The notes beneath the pieces were generated by a model. The model saw only the letters and a program-made list of their open reading frames with translations, was not told the DNA's origin and made no database searches. Shown in pieces: positions 1 through 7,906 of a DNA stretch of 45,541 nucleotides (position 1 is its first letter; each line of letters begins with the position of its first letter). Where the stretch lies: contig JAHITX010000088.1 of the NCBI GenBank assembly GCA_018817425.1, forward strand, positions 1-45,541, given 5' to 3'. Both the position numbers and the translations under genes were made by a program. The DNA comes from Pseudomonadota bacterium. Its GTDB lineage: Bacteria > Desulfobacterota > Desulfobacteria > Desulfobacterales > RPRI01.

Positions 1-44
1 CGCATTTGGAATTCACATGATCTCCACGTAGATAAATCAACATC

Positions 45-213
45 AATTCCCCCTTAACAAAGGGGGCAAGGGGGTTGTTTAGTTCGCAGACTCCAATGCC
101 CATAGTCGTTTCATATCATACAGTATCCTACATTCTTGATATAACCTCCAATTTCGGGTTGCACAATATTTTTATTACAACCCCCTTGATCCCCCTTTTT
201 TAAGGGGGAATCT
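45..213. repeat. Inverted pair of G/C-run palindromic repeats
   Basis: Two units, 45-79 and 178-213, are near reverse complements. Each contains a short hairpin of CCCCCTT and AAGGGGG followed by a further run of Gs. Together they form a large inverted repeat around about 100 bp of unremarkable AT-rich sequence. Units of this kind (C-run, A/T loop, G-run) are common dispersed intergenic repeats in proteobacteria and cyanobacteria. No coding function is seen. Confidence 0.7.
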
Positions 214-215
214 GT

Positions 216-445
216 CAGGGTAACCGCATTTGGATTTTTTATACACTCTGTTTTGATTAATTTACTGTTTATTGAGAAAATAGAAAGCACAATCAACACC
301 TTTTGTCATTCCTGCGAAGGCAGGACACGCAGTGAAGCATTAGCGCTATCCAGTAATTACATTGGGTTTTTGATACCGGATCAAGTCCAGCATGACGGTT
401 TAAGTTGTTTGTACATAACCATTATTTCTAAATGCGGTTACCCTG
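216..445. repeat. 16-bp inverted repeat bracketing a palindromic element
   Basis: CAGGGTAACCGCATTT at 216-231 recurs exactly inverted at 430-445, and a piece of it (CGCATTTGGA) also begins the window at position 1. The 430-445 copy overlaps the last codons of the GNAT gene (stop at 438-440), so the repeat supplies the end of that protein. This suggests a small mobile or recombinogenic repeat cluster at the operon's 3' end. Confidence 0.6.
305..396. repeat. REP-like element (GTCATTCC...GGATCAAGTCCAGCATGAC)
   Basis: It opens with GTCATTCCTGCGAAGGCAGG and closes with CCGGATCAAGTCCAGCATGAC. This is the layout of a very widespread proteobacterial intergenic palindromic repeat (cf. GTCATTCCCGCG...CAAGTCCGGAATGAC). 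It sits just downstream of the GNAT stop codon and may act as a transcript 3'-end structure. It is non-coding. Confidence 0.65.
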
Positions 446-947
446 TCTTTTTAACAAAAATTATCTTTCCATCATCCGGAGCATAAAAGTCTACAAGATA
501 TGCATCTTCAATATATCCCGCTTTATGATAAAAAGCGCGGGTTGGTTCATATTGAGCTCTTGAGGATGTTTCGGCATAAATTCTTGTTCCACCCATTTCC
601 CTTATAATATTCTCAGTCATTTTATTAAGAAATTTTCCAATTCCACAGCCCTGGAAGCCTTTTGCTATAACGATCCAGTAAAGATCAAAGCTTGATTGAG
701 TTCCGGCAACAGGACCATAGCAGGTATAGCCGATAAGCTCATTGTTTTCTTCTGCGAAAACGAAATAATATCCGCTTTGAATGTCTTTTGAAAGTCTTTC
801 CTTAACCAGTTCGGTGGCAATTTCAACTTCGCTTTCTGAAAAAAATCCGGTTGCTTTAACTATTGCGCTAACTTTTTCAGGATCATCTTTTAAAGGGATT
901 TCACGAATTGTCAAATTACCAAGATCAGATGATGATTTTACAGCCAT
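438..947 (-). CDS. GNAT-family N-acetyltransferase, last gene of KamA/ATP-grasp operon
   Basis: This 169-residue protein is the length of a single GNAT domain, which transfers an acetyl group from acetyl-CoA to an amine. The acetyl-CoA loop is visible as QGCGIG (Q/RxxGxG) near residue 95, preceded by the beta-strand LYWIVIAKGF. A typical C-terminal portion follows (YxxxGY...DFYAPDDGK). It starts with ATG at 945-947, 32 bp after the ATP-grasp gene at 980, so it is probably the fourth gene of one transcript. KamA plus a GNAT recalls ablA/ablB, which make the osmolyte N-epsilon-acetyl-beta-lysine in methanogens, but this protein is much shorter than AblB and the resemblance is by context only. 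The likely role is to acetylate an amine on the operon's product. Its final codons come from a repeat. The family call is secure; the substrate is unknown. Confidence 0.85.
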   Translation of the reverse strand: MAVKSSSDLGNLTIREIPLKDDPEKVSAIVKATGFFSESEVEIATELVKERLSKDIQSGYYFVFAEENNELIGYTCYGPVAGTQSSFDLYWIVIAKGFQGCGIGKFLNKMTENIIREMGGTRIYAETSSRAQYEPTRAFYHKAGYIEDAYLVDFYAPDDGKIIFVKKTG

Positions 948-979
948 AATAAATTTATACTCTCCATGTAGTAAAATAA

Positions 980-1981
980 TCAGATATCTTCAATTATTCT
1001 TTTGACAATATCCGTGTATCCGAGACCTGTAAAACCTGATGCCGCCACAAATCCGCCATCGGGGGAAAGGCAGGGATTGGCATTGATTTCCAGAACCCAG
1101 GGTCTGTTTGATTCATCGACTCTGAAATCTACCCTGGCATAGCCTTTCAGCCCGAAAAGATCCCAGCACTCCCTTGCTATACGTTTCATGGATTTAAGTA
1201 TATCCGTGTCTTCATGGCCGAAATTAAAGGTTCTGTTTGTATGAAGATATTCAAACGAATCGGTTTTCCATTTTGCATTATAGTCTACTATTTTATACTT
1301 GTTATCCGGATAGTTTTTAAAAATAATTTCAGCCGGAGGAAGAACATCTACGCCCATTGGGCCGGAGAGCATGGAAATGTTAAATTCACGCCCTTTTATA
1401 TATTCTTCGCAAAAACACTCACCATTGTTATGTTCTCTGAAAATTTCAAGCTTTGATATAAGTTCCGAAGCGCTTGTAGCAGATACTACTGAATCCTGTC
1501 CCATTCCTATTGATGCATGTTCCCAAACGGATTTGATTATATATCGACCTTCAACTTGGGCCTTTTTTTTTAATAAATCCAGGGTATAAGCTTTAGCAGT
1601 ATTTATGCCGCAGGTTGCAAGATGTTTTTTCCCAAGCAGCTTGTTTGATGTCATGAACATGGCTTCAGTTTTAGAGCCTGTGTAGGGAAGTTTCATGAAA
1701 TCAAGAAATGAAGGTGCAAGATGTATCAGGCTTCCGCATCCATTTACAGCTTCTACAAGATTAAATATAAAAGCAGGATTATGTTTTTTCAGGCTTATGT
1801 CAAGAGCTTCCATGTTAAAATCGAATACAAAAGAAAGCGGATCAAAGCCGAGTTCGGCAAGGGCTTTTGAAACAGCCTCAAGCTGTATAAGTACATCCTG
1901 TTCGTCTTCATTTGCATTGTCCGAAACACCGGCATGTAAAATACCGGCTTTTTGTTTTTTGGTATTATTTTTTGTTTCCAT
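980..1981 (-). CDS. ATP-grasp ligase, D-Ala-D-Ala ligase-like (second copy)
   Basis: This 333-residue protein belongs to the ATP-grasp superfamily, which forms amide bonds through an acyl-phosphate. Residues about 130-330 carry the ATP-grasp fold: YIIKSVWEHASIGMG (ATP-binding strand and loop), a glutamate-rich region (CFCEEYIKGREF), and the C-terminal ARVDFRVDESNRPWVLEINANPCLSPDGG. The last stretch carries the Mg2+-binding E and N of D-Ala-D-Ala ligases. The N-terminal third (FNLVEAVNGCG) matches the Ddl-type substrate domain. It differs clearly from the neighbouring ATP-grasp gene 30 bp upstream, so the two probably catalyse successive ligations with different substrates. It is not a housekeeping ddl: no mur genes are nearby and the context is KamA and GNAT. 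The ATG has a plausible leader. The substrates cannot be read from the sequence. Confidence 0.85.
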   Translation of the reverse strand: METKNNTKKQKAGILHAGVSDNANEDEQDVLIQLEAVSKALAELGFDPLSFVFDFNMEALDISLKKHNPAFIFNLVEAVNGCGSLIHLAPSFLDFMKLPYTGSKTEAMFMTSNKLLGKKHLATCGINTAKAYTLDLLKKKAQVEGRYIIKSVWEHASIGMGQDSVVSATSASELISKLEIFREHNNGECFCEEYIKGREFNISMLSGPMGVDVLPPAEIIFKNYPDNKYKIVDYNAKWKTDSFEYLHTNRTFNFGHEDTDILKSMKRIARECWDLFGLKGYARVDFRVDESNRPWVLEINANPCLSPDGGFVAASGFTGLGYTDIVKRIIEDI

Positions 1982-2011
1982 TCAATAACTAAAGTCCTAT
2001 AGAAAATACCT

Positions 2012-3019
2012 TCATTTCCGGTTTGATTTGTTACTTTGCTTTAAAAACGGATACCTTTCTAATGCCGATTCCATTATTTCATAAATCAGTTCTTTATAGC
2101 CTGTTCCTGATAATCTGCAAAGGATAGGAAGATCGGAATGTATGGGATGAAGCCCTGCAAGAGGATTAACCTCTATAAAGTTCGGTATCCCCTTAGCATC
2201 CGATCTTATATCTATCCTTCCGGCGTCTTTACAGCCAAGGCCTGTCCATGCTTTAATAGCAACTTTTGCTGCCGCACGGGCCATTAAATCATCCGATAAA
2301 CTATATGTCACAAGCTCTTCGTATTTTTTCTTATTCATATACGAATAGGAATCCGCTTCAGCCTGTTTATTTAAATGAATCTCGATTACACCTGCAACTC
2401 TTGCCTTTTTTCCTGTGCCGATAATTCCAACGGTAAATTCACGACCGGGAAGATATGTTTCAACCAAAACAGGTTGTTTGAACCTGTCAAGCAGATTCGC
2501 GCATACAGCATAAAGCTCTGCTTTGTTATGTGCTTTTGAAGCGGTACTTATTCCTTTTCCTGTCCCTTCAGCCACGGGTTTTGCAAATAGCGGGAAAGGA
2601 AGAGAAACGGAACCGACATCGGCTATTGTTTCTATAAGTGCAAAATCAGGAGTAGGTATGCCCATATTTTGCATTATACGCTTTGTAACGGCCTTGTTAA
2701 GAGTTAAACTTAAGACTAAAGGATCGGAAAAAGTGTATGCAATTTCAAAAGAATCCAGTAAAGCCGGAACCTGAGCCTCTCTTCCTGTGCCATGAACACC
2801 TTCGGCGATATTAAATACTATATCCCAGGAGTTGCCATCTGAAAGATATTTTACTAGTGTTTTGATATGTCCGATTCTTTCGGTTTTATAGCCAATGTCC
2901 AACAGTGCTGTTTCAATGGCGTCTATGGTTTCTTCGCTGTCGAACTCGGCACAATCTTCCTCGCTATAACCCATGGCAATATATTCATTGCGCAAATCAT
3001 ATGTTATGCCTACAAGCAT
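2012..3019 (-). CDS. ATP-grasp ligase, D-Ala-D-Ala ligase-like (first copy)
   Basis: This 335-residue ATP-grasp enzyme has a Ddl-type N-terminal domain (VGITYDLRNEY; DIVFNIAEGVHGTGREAQVP, the FN.AEG..G.GREA signature) and the ATP-binding stretch FPLFAKPVAEGTGKGIS. Its C-terminal metal-binding segment, DAGRIDIRSDAKG then FIEVNPLAGLHPIHSDLP, carries the E and N of the family. Its ATG (3017-3019) overlaps the end of the KamA gene (stop at 3010-3012) by 10 bp, which implies translational coupling and a shared pathway. It probably ligates the amino acid made by the KamA enzyme to a partner. Known ATP-grasp enzymes of this sort make dipeptides, so a beta-amino-acid-containing dipeptide is a reasonable but untested guess. 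Confidence 0.85.
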   Translation of the reverse strand: MLVGITYDLRNEYIAMGYSEEDCAEFDSEETIDAIETALLDIGYKTERIGHIKTLVKYLSDGNSWDIVFNIAEGVHGTGREAQVPALLDSFEIAYTFSDPLVLSLTLNKAVTKRIMQNMGIPTPDFALIETIADVGSVSLPFPLFAKPVAEGTGKGISTASKAHNKAELYAVCANLLDRFKQPVLVETYLPGREFTVGIIGTGKKARVAGVIEIHLNKQAEADSYSYMNKKKYEELVTYSLSDDLMARAAAKVAIKAWTGLGCKDAGRIDIRSDAKGIPNFIEVNPLAGLHPIHSDLPILCRLSGTGYKELIYEIMESALERYPFLKQSNKSNRK

Positions 3020-4371
3020 GATGTTTCTTCCCCGTAGCTTCTTTTAAGCGATGTGTCGGGATAGGAAAAAATCAGTTCCTCATAATTTTTAAGAAGAATA
3101 TTATCTCCGTATCTTCCCATTACATATTCAGGTAAAAGCGGTATTTTACCACCACCTCCGGGAGCATCTATAACATAATTTGGTAGTGCCAGACCACTGG
3201 TGTGTCCTCTAAGTCCTTTTATTATTTCAAGCCCTTTTTCAACCCGAGTCCGAAAATGACCGGAACCTGTAATAGGATCGCACTGGTACAGATAGTAAGG
3301 GCGAACTCTGATTTTTAAAAGCATATGGAATAAATTTTTCATAGTATCCACATCATCATTTATTCCTTTGAGAAGAACCGTCTGACTGCCAAGTGGTATT
3401 CCGGCATCTGCAAGCCGGGTACATGCAAGGCTGGTTTCAGGCGTAATCTCCTCAGGGTGCATGAAATGGACGTTTATCCATAAAGGGTGATAGCGTTTGA
3501 GCATTTTAACAAGTTTTGGCGTAATTCGCTGCGGCAGTACTACAGGAGCCTTTGTTCCAATACGAATAATTTCTATGTGCGGAATACGGCAAAGACGCGA
3601 AAGCAGCCATTCCAGGGCTTCATCTGAAAGAGTTAACGGATCGCCTCCTGAAAGGAGTACATCTCTTATGCTTGTATTGCTTTCAATATAATTGAGCGCT
3701 TTTTCCCAGTTTGCAGCTGTATAATTTAAAGATTCCGTTCCGCCGACCATCCTTGATCTTGTGCAATAGCGGCAGTATGTGGAGCAAAAACCTGTAACAA
3801 GAAATAATACGCGGTCAGGATAACGATGCACAATGCCCGGAACCGGACTATCGGCATCTTCTCCAAGAGGATCGTCTTTTTCCCCGAATGATCTGCAAAA
3901 CTCGGCTCTAACGGGCACAACGGCACGTCGTAGAGGATGCAAAGGATTTGTCTTGTCCAGAAGGCTTGCATAGTAGGGAGTAATAGAAAGGGGAAGTACT
4001 TTGCTTTTAGACTCCATAGCATCTCTTTCTTCATCGGAAAGTGTCAAAATTGCAGAAAGAGTTTCAAGATTACAGATGCGGTTTTTAAGCTGCCACTGCC
4101 AGTTGTTCCATTCGCCGGGAGTTGTACGGAAAATAAACTGTTTTCTTAATATTCTTGAAGGTGGGCGTTTGGCTGGCCGAATCGGAAGAATTCCCGGTAC
4201 GGGTTTTGCTGAATAGACAGATTGGTCCAAAGAATTGATCAGCGATGGAGGTTCATCTATCTCATTTTGTTCGGTCTGTTGATTATCGGATTGAACATTC
4301 CGATAATCAGGAGGCTTCATGGTTTTTCCTGAAACCGCGCCACGGTTTATTGAACGTGCAAATTTTTGCAT
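3010..4371 (-). CDS. KamA-family radical SAM/PLP aminomutase
   Basis: This 453-residue protein belongs to the lysine 2,3-aminomutase family, which moves an alpha-amino group to the beta carbon using SAM, a [4Fe-4S] cluster and PLP. The cluster motif CSTYCRYC is at C196/C200/C203, preceded by the carboxylate-binding HRYPDRV. The PLP lysine is K409 in DAPGGGGK. The two aspartates that bind the side-chain amine of lysine in clostridial KamA appear conserved (D365 in QCD, D402 in IDAPGG); glutamate mutases replace them, so a diamino substrate such as lysine is favoured. The first 60 or so residues are an extra hydrophilic extension (DEPP at 39-42) that resembles the small ORF immediately upstream. 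The start has a clean GGAG Shine-Dalgarno site 8 nt before the ATG. The gene overlaps the ATP-grasp gene by 10 bp. Confidence 0.9.
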   Translation of the reverse strand: MQKFARSINRGAVSGKTMKPPDYRNVQSDNQQTEQNEIDEPPSLINSLDQSVYSAKPVPGILPIRPAKRPPSRILRKQFIFRTTPGEWNNWQWQLKNRICNLETLSAILTLSDEERDAMESKSKVLPLSITPYYASLLDKTNPLHPLRRAVVPVRAEFCRSFGEKDDPLGEDADSPVPGIVHRYPDRVLFLVTGFCSTYCRYCTRSRMVGGTESLNYTAANWEKALNYIESNTSIRDVLLSGGDPLTLSDEALEWLLSRLCRIPHIEIIRIGTKAPVVLPQRITPKLVKMLKRYHPLWINVHFMHPEEITPETSLACTRLADAGIPLGSQTVLLKGINDDVDTMKNLFHMLLKIRVRPYYLYQCDPITGSGHFRTRVEKGLEIIKGLRGHTSGLALPNYVIDAPGGGGKIPLLPEYVMGRYGDNILLKNYEELIFSYPDTSLKRSYGEETSCL

Positions 4372-4488
4372 TTTGTATGCTCCTTTATTGGGGATACTTT
4401 GTTTAATATAAGGGATATTATAGCTAAAATTATGGTCTTTAACTCAAATATTATAAAACAGATTGTTAAACGTGCAAAACGTCTTTTT

Positions 4489-4767
4489 TTAAGGTGGTGT
4501 AAACAGTAAGTTTTTTCTCTTTTGAAAAAAGTACTTGTTTAAAGAAAAATATGCAGACAGGTACTTAAAGATTACGGTAAGTCTATAATAAGTTTGAGAA
4601 TGCCGATTTAATACGGCATGGACATTCGAACTCAATAACGCAAGCGGAGGTTCGTCAGGATCATTTGATTCAGACTTCCTTTCAGATGTTTGCGCAGAGC
4701 CGAAATGAGGCGATTCAGACCCTTTGCCATATTCATTTTTTGAAGCTAAGCATTCATATTTGTGCAT
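4489..4767 (-). CDS. Small ORF whose N-terminus mirrors the KamA N-terminal extension
   Basis: This 92-residue ORF is the first gene behind the promoter at 4866-4893. I chose ATG 4765-4767 because a GGAG site sits 8 nt upstream, exactly as at the KamA start; the in-frame ATG at 4842 lacks such a site. The first 45 residues align with the KamA protein almost without gaps: M-x-K-aromatic at the start, Ser/Glu/Asn-rich middle, then DPDEPPLALLSS against EIDEPPSLINS at the same distance from the start. Residues after about 55 are Tyr/Phe/Lys-rich, of AT-rich composition, and do not resemble KamA. Two readings are possible: the 5' stub of a decayed kamA duplicate, or a genuine small peptide sharing a recognition leader with the enzyme. 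There is no recognised family, and expression is unproven. Confidence 0.45.
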   Translation of the reverse strand: MHKYECLASKNEYGKGSESPHFGSAQTSERKSESNDPDEPPLALLSSNVHAVLNRHSQTYYRLTVIFKYLSAYFSLNKYFFQKRKNLLFTPP

Positions 4768-4865
4768 TTTATAAACTCCGCAAGATATTATCATTGATAA
4801 TATCATAAGCAAATTAAACCAAATATCAACAACAAAATTCATGGTTTCATAAAAACTTGAAAATA

Positions 4866-4893
4866 CTTATAGTCATATTTTTTTGCATGTCAA
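4866..4893 (-). promoter_or_regulatory. Sigma70-type promoter of the KamA operon
   Basis: On the minus strand TTGACA (4888-4893) is followed after a 16-bp spacer by TATAAG (4866-4871). Transcription would start near 4859 and give a leader of about 90 nt to the small ORF at 4767. The surrounding 4843-4960 is very AT-rich. The rest of the gap up to the CPBP gene stop (5079) holds only a short CAGAGG/CCTCTG hairpin near 4963-4979, without a T-run. Confidence 0.65.
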
Positions 4894-5078
4894 ATAAAAT
4901 AATTATAAAAATAATGCAAAATTTATTATGTTTAATTTCAATTGTATATAACCTATTAATTGTGACAGAGGTCAAGCCTCTGGCATCATCAGGCCCGCAT
5001 CTTATAACTTTTCTTGCAGGGTTGATTTGAAACCGGCTCCCCTGTTTGCAAAAGAAATACAGCGGAAGGCAGGGGTTC

Positions 5079-5846
5079 TTATATTACACTTCTTATAACA
5101 ATCACAAGCAGCAAAACCACGACTCCTATTATGCCGTATTCGGGATGGGTCACGGTCTCGTTTTTACCGGCAAGAAGGCCCGGCAGTTCATTGCCAAGCC
5201 CATATAAAGCATATACAATCGCATTCCACATTCCATGAGCAAGTCCGGCAACAAGCAGGGATTTCGACTTATAATACAACCCGCCGAATATAAGGCCTAC
5301 TAAAGAAGTTCCTATAACATACAACAGAATTTCCCATCCTTTAAGTTTATAAAAAATCCCGAAAGGCAAATGCCAGAGACCGAAAATAAACGATGCAAAG
5401 ACAATAGCGTAGAAGGGAGAATAAGTTTCATATAATTCTTTCTGGACTACACCCCGAAAGAAAAGCTCTTCGGTGAAAGTGGCTATTGTTCCCAAAATTA
5501 TTGCAGATATCGGGATGTTAACCGCTAATTTTAACCAATCCGTTGATGTCATTTCCTTGCCCAGCTTAAGCCCACCCGACATCCATCCTATAGCTAATGT
5601 CAAGCCAAGTACTACTGATACCATCAATATTGCTTCAAGGTAATAGGAATGGCCTCCCACTATAAAACCCATTTTTGAGACAGGTTCATCTCTTCTGAAA
5701 AGAAAATGGTATAGTAAACCTAAAAAGCCTACAATAAATGGAATATAAGAGGCTGTTTTATGTCCGAACAGACTTGGCAGAATAAATGAAAGGAGATAAA
5801 CAATTAAGATAATAATAGTGATTCGCACAAAGCACCTCTTTTTCAT
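5079..5846 (-). CDS. CPBP-family intramembrane glutamic protease, possible immunity protein
   Basis: This protein of about 255 residues is hydrophobic throughout, with roughly eight membrane segments. It carries the CPBP (CAAX protease/bacteriocin-processing, Abi) signature: motif 1 FTEELFFRGVVQ (EExxxR, near residue 126), motif 2 FIFGLWHLPFG with a conserved His, and motif 3 GLAHGMWN with a second His. Such enzymes cleave substrates within the membrane, and several family members confer immunity to the producer's own bacteriocin. It is the last gene of the RiPP operon, 31 bp after the second radical SAM gene, so self-immunity or final peptide processing is a natural inference. ATG 5844-5846 is preferred to the TTG one codon upstream; no strong Shine-Dalgarno site is seen. 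The family call is secure, the role inferred. Confidence 0.85.
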   Translation of the reverse strand: MKKRCFVRITIIILIVYLLSFILPSLFGHKTASYIPFIVGFLGLLYHFLFRRDEPVSKMGFIVGGHSYYLEAILMVSVVLGLTLAIGWMSGGLKLGKEMTSTDWLKLAVNIPISAIILGTIATFTEELFFRGVVQKELYETYSPFYAIVFASFIFGLWHLPFGIFYKLKGWEILLYVIGTSLVGLIFGGLYYKSKSLLVAGLAHGMWNAIVYALYGLGNELPGLLAGKNETVTHPEYGIIGVVVLLLVIVIRSVI

Positions 5847-5877
5847 CAAATGTTGATTAAGTTGATTCTCTTTGCTA

Positions 5878-7845
5878 TCAACCTTTAGTAGGTTTGGCGC
5901 CTATCCAGTAACCTGCGGGGTAGTCCGTCGGTTTTGGGAAAGGCCTGTAAGGAAGCTCTATTGCCAAAGCCAAAATCCGGTCATCAATTATTAACAACAA
6001 GTTCTGATCTATTAAAAACTTTACCGTCTTATCAAAATCATTGCTTGAAGCCCCCTCCTTATTAATAAATGTTTTCCTTAATACATCAATTTTTTGAGCT
6101 GCATCGCATGCCAAATATATTTTTGCCTCTAGTCCATCTAATTCATGAATGGTACGAACTGCAATCGGACGTGTATCAATAATATATACATTTGATGCCT
6201 TTCTTACAATCAGCAGTTCAGGCCGATCAAGCTCTTTTCCCCAGAAGAGGTTGTTCCATTCTTTTACTGCTCTTTTGACTTTGTGCAGTCCGGTTCTGGA
6301 ATTCGTTCCAATAAGGATAGATAAGATGGGATCATTGTCACGTTTTCTGCGTTTTACATCTTCAAAATAGCTGGATAAATCCATTAACTCTTTTTCAGGC
6401 AGGTCATAATTGAAAGCAATCAGTGGGTATGGTTTAAGATCCAGCTTGTAGCGGTCTGCATGCCAATAATAATCACTATATCTGTCATATCTGACCTGAT
6501 TTACGGAATCCGGAGGCTCCAGGTGAAACAACAGGGGGATAATCTTTGCCATTTCATCATACCATTCATCTTTTTCATCCGGAAAATCAAACATGATTTT
6601 CCAGACGGAACGAATGCCATACTGGCGCGCCCACTTGAGATACTGTATGTTCTGCCAGGCAAAGGTCCCCTTTTTCATAAGGTGAAGTATTTTACTATGC
6701 AGACTCTCAATGCCCGGTTGTGTCCAGATGACGCCACTCTCCGACATAATCTTAATATCTTCCCGTTTGAGGGTTGTCCGAACCTCATAAAATATCCGGT
6801 ATCTACTACCCTGGTGGATAAATTGCTTAAAAAGATCCGGAACATGTGAGGAATGTAATGCATTATCTACAGCCTCTATCCTGTCTATGTTGTAGCGGTC
6901 ATGCAATTTTGCTATTTCATTAACGACTTGTTCTACCGGTTTTGCTCTTTGTCCGTTATTTCTTCCGTTCAAACCGCAGAACCTGCATTTTCCCCAGAAA
7001 CAACCCCGCGATGTTTCAACAGGCAGACAGGATACAAGCGTTCGCTTCAATTCCGGAAAACCGGCGAGTGTGGCGAAATACGCATCATAATCAGGGGGCA
7101 AAATATTTTTTAAAGACGACAAGGTGGCCCTCGGGAAAGGATCAGAACACCCGTTTGATTCCTGCTTGACCTTCGGATAGCCTTTTATCCTGTGAAAAGG
7201 TGCAAAAACGCCGTAAGAAATCTCATCTATGGGCACATGAGCCCCATTGCCTAAGATAGCTTTAACGAGAGGGACTATTAACTCGTCAGCTTCACCGCTT
7301 ACTACATAATCTACAAATTCAAAATTTTTGTGGGTCGCTACCCCCATGGTGGTTTCGCAATTTGCGCCACCCATCAATGTAACGATTTCGGGGCATTTTT
7401 CCCGCACCCTTTTAAGCAATGCAAGGCTTGGCAGGTGTTGTTGGAAAGTGGAAGAACACCCGACCATGCGCGGATTTTCTGCGGCAATGCGGTCTGTAAT
7501 CTCTTCAATATAGCTTTTCACTGTTTTTTTGACAGCGCGAAGTCGACCCCGAAATGTATCCGGCGGTACATAAGCTGATAACTTCAACTCGCCTATGAGT
7601 TTATCAAGATATATTTCATCAGTATCGGTTTTATCCTCAAATACAAGACTTGAAAAAACCCAATCGGCTATCCCGAATGTGGAAGATGATTTTTCAATCA
7701 TCACATAATCTTCTACTTTAATATGGTTACATAAAAGAAGATTGCCATAAAGGATTTGAACCTTGATTTTACTTGATGCCAGAATGGAAGAAAGTATTCC
7801 AAGCGCCAAAGATGGCCGCTCAAGAGCAGCAAAAGGCATGTTCAC
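5878..7845 (-). CDS. B12-binding radical SAM RiPP maturase (second copy)
   Basis: This protein of about 655 residues belongs to the 'RiPP maturation radical SAM protein 1' group. It has an N-terminal cobalamin-binding-like Rossmann domain (NMPFAALERPSLALG; GCSSTFQQHLPSLALLKRV; TLMGGANCETTMG), a central radical SAM barrel, and a C-terminal domain of unknown role. The cluster motif is SRGCFWGKCRFCGLNG, CX4CX2C, a variant of the CX7CX2C I recall for the family. Relatives C-methylate unactivated carbons of precursor peptides. It is a tandem paralogue of the next gene upstream and adjoins the precursors, so it should act on their cores. The GTG start at 7843-7845 drops residues that align with the paralogue's N-terminus. 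In-frame codons continue up to ATT 7870-7872 behind a GAGGTG site, so a non-AUG start is possible. Confidence 0.85.
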   Translation of the reverse strand: MNMPFAALERPSLALGILSSILASSKIKVQILYGNLLLCNHIKVEDYVMIEKSSSTFGIADWVFSSLVFEDKTDTDEIYLDKLIGELKLSAYVPPDTFRGRLRAVKKTVKSYIEEITDRIAAENPRMVGCSSTFQQHLPSLALLKRVREKCPEIVTLMGGANCETTMGVATHKNFEFVDYVVSGEADELIVPLVKAILGNGAHVPIDEISYGVFAPFHRIKGYPKVKQESNGCSDPFPRATLSSLKNILPPDYDAYFATLAGFPELKRTLVSCLPVETSRGCFWGKCRFCGLNGRNNGQRAKPVEQVVNEIAKLHDRYNIDRIEAVDNALHSSHVPDLFKQFIHQGSRYRIFYEVRTTLKREDIKIMSESGVIWTQPGIESLHSKILHLMKKGTFAWQNIQYLKWARQYGIRSVWKIMFDFPDEKDEWYDEMAKIIPLLFHLEPPDSVNQVRYDRYSDYYWHADRYKLDLKPYPLIAFNYDLPEKELMDLSSYFEDVKRRKRDNDPILSILIGTNSRTGLHKVKRAVKEWNNLFWGKELDRPELLIVRKASNVYIIDTRPIAVRTIHELDGLEAKIYLACDAAQKIDVLRKTFINKEGASSNDFDKTVKFLIDQNLLLIIDDRILALAIELPYRPFPKPTDYPAGYWIGAKPTKG

Positions 7846-7884
7846 CAGAATTATATCACTTGAACTTTTAATTTATTCACCTCT

Positions 7885-7899
7885 TTTTGAAAGTGGCTC
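7885..7899. repeat. Terminal fragment of the MITE-like repeat
   Basis: TTTTGAAAGTGGCTC matches the terminal inverted repeat of the 143-bp element found at 22815 and 40618. It lies between the two radical SAM maturase genes, directly upstream of the ribosome-binding region of the second. Only the end is present, so it may be a relic of an excised copy or chance. Confidence 0.4.
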
Positions 7900-7906
7900 T
7901 TTTGTC

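Noticed and set aside
45..396. CRISPR array or tRNA-like structure in the repeat-rich first 400 bp.
   Set aside because: The repeats are inverted and irregularly spaced, with no constant spacer length and no cloverleaf; they match dispersed palindromic elements.
980..3019. Housekeeping D-alanine-D-alanine ligases (ddl).
   Set aside because: Two divergent copies in tandem with KamA and GNAT genes and no peptidoglycan genes nearby point to a dedicated pathway.
4768..4842. An in-frame ATG at 4842 would give the small ORF a hydrophobic N-terminus like a signal peptide.
   Set aside because: No ribosome-binding site precedes it, whereas ATG 4767 has one matching the KamA start; the hydrophobicity follows from AT-rich leader sequence.
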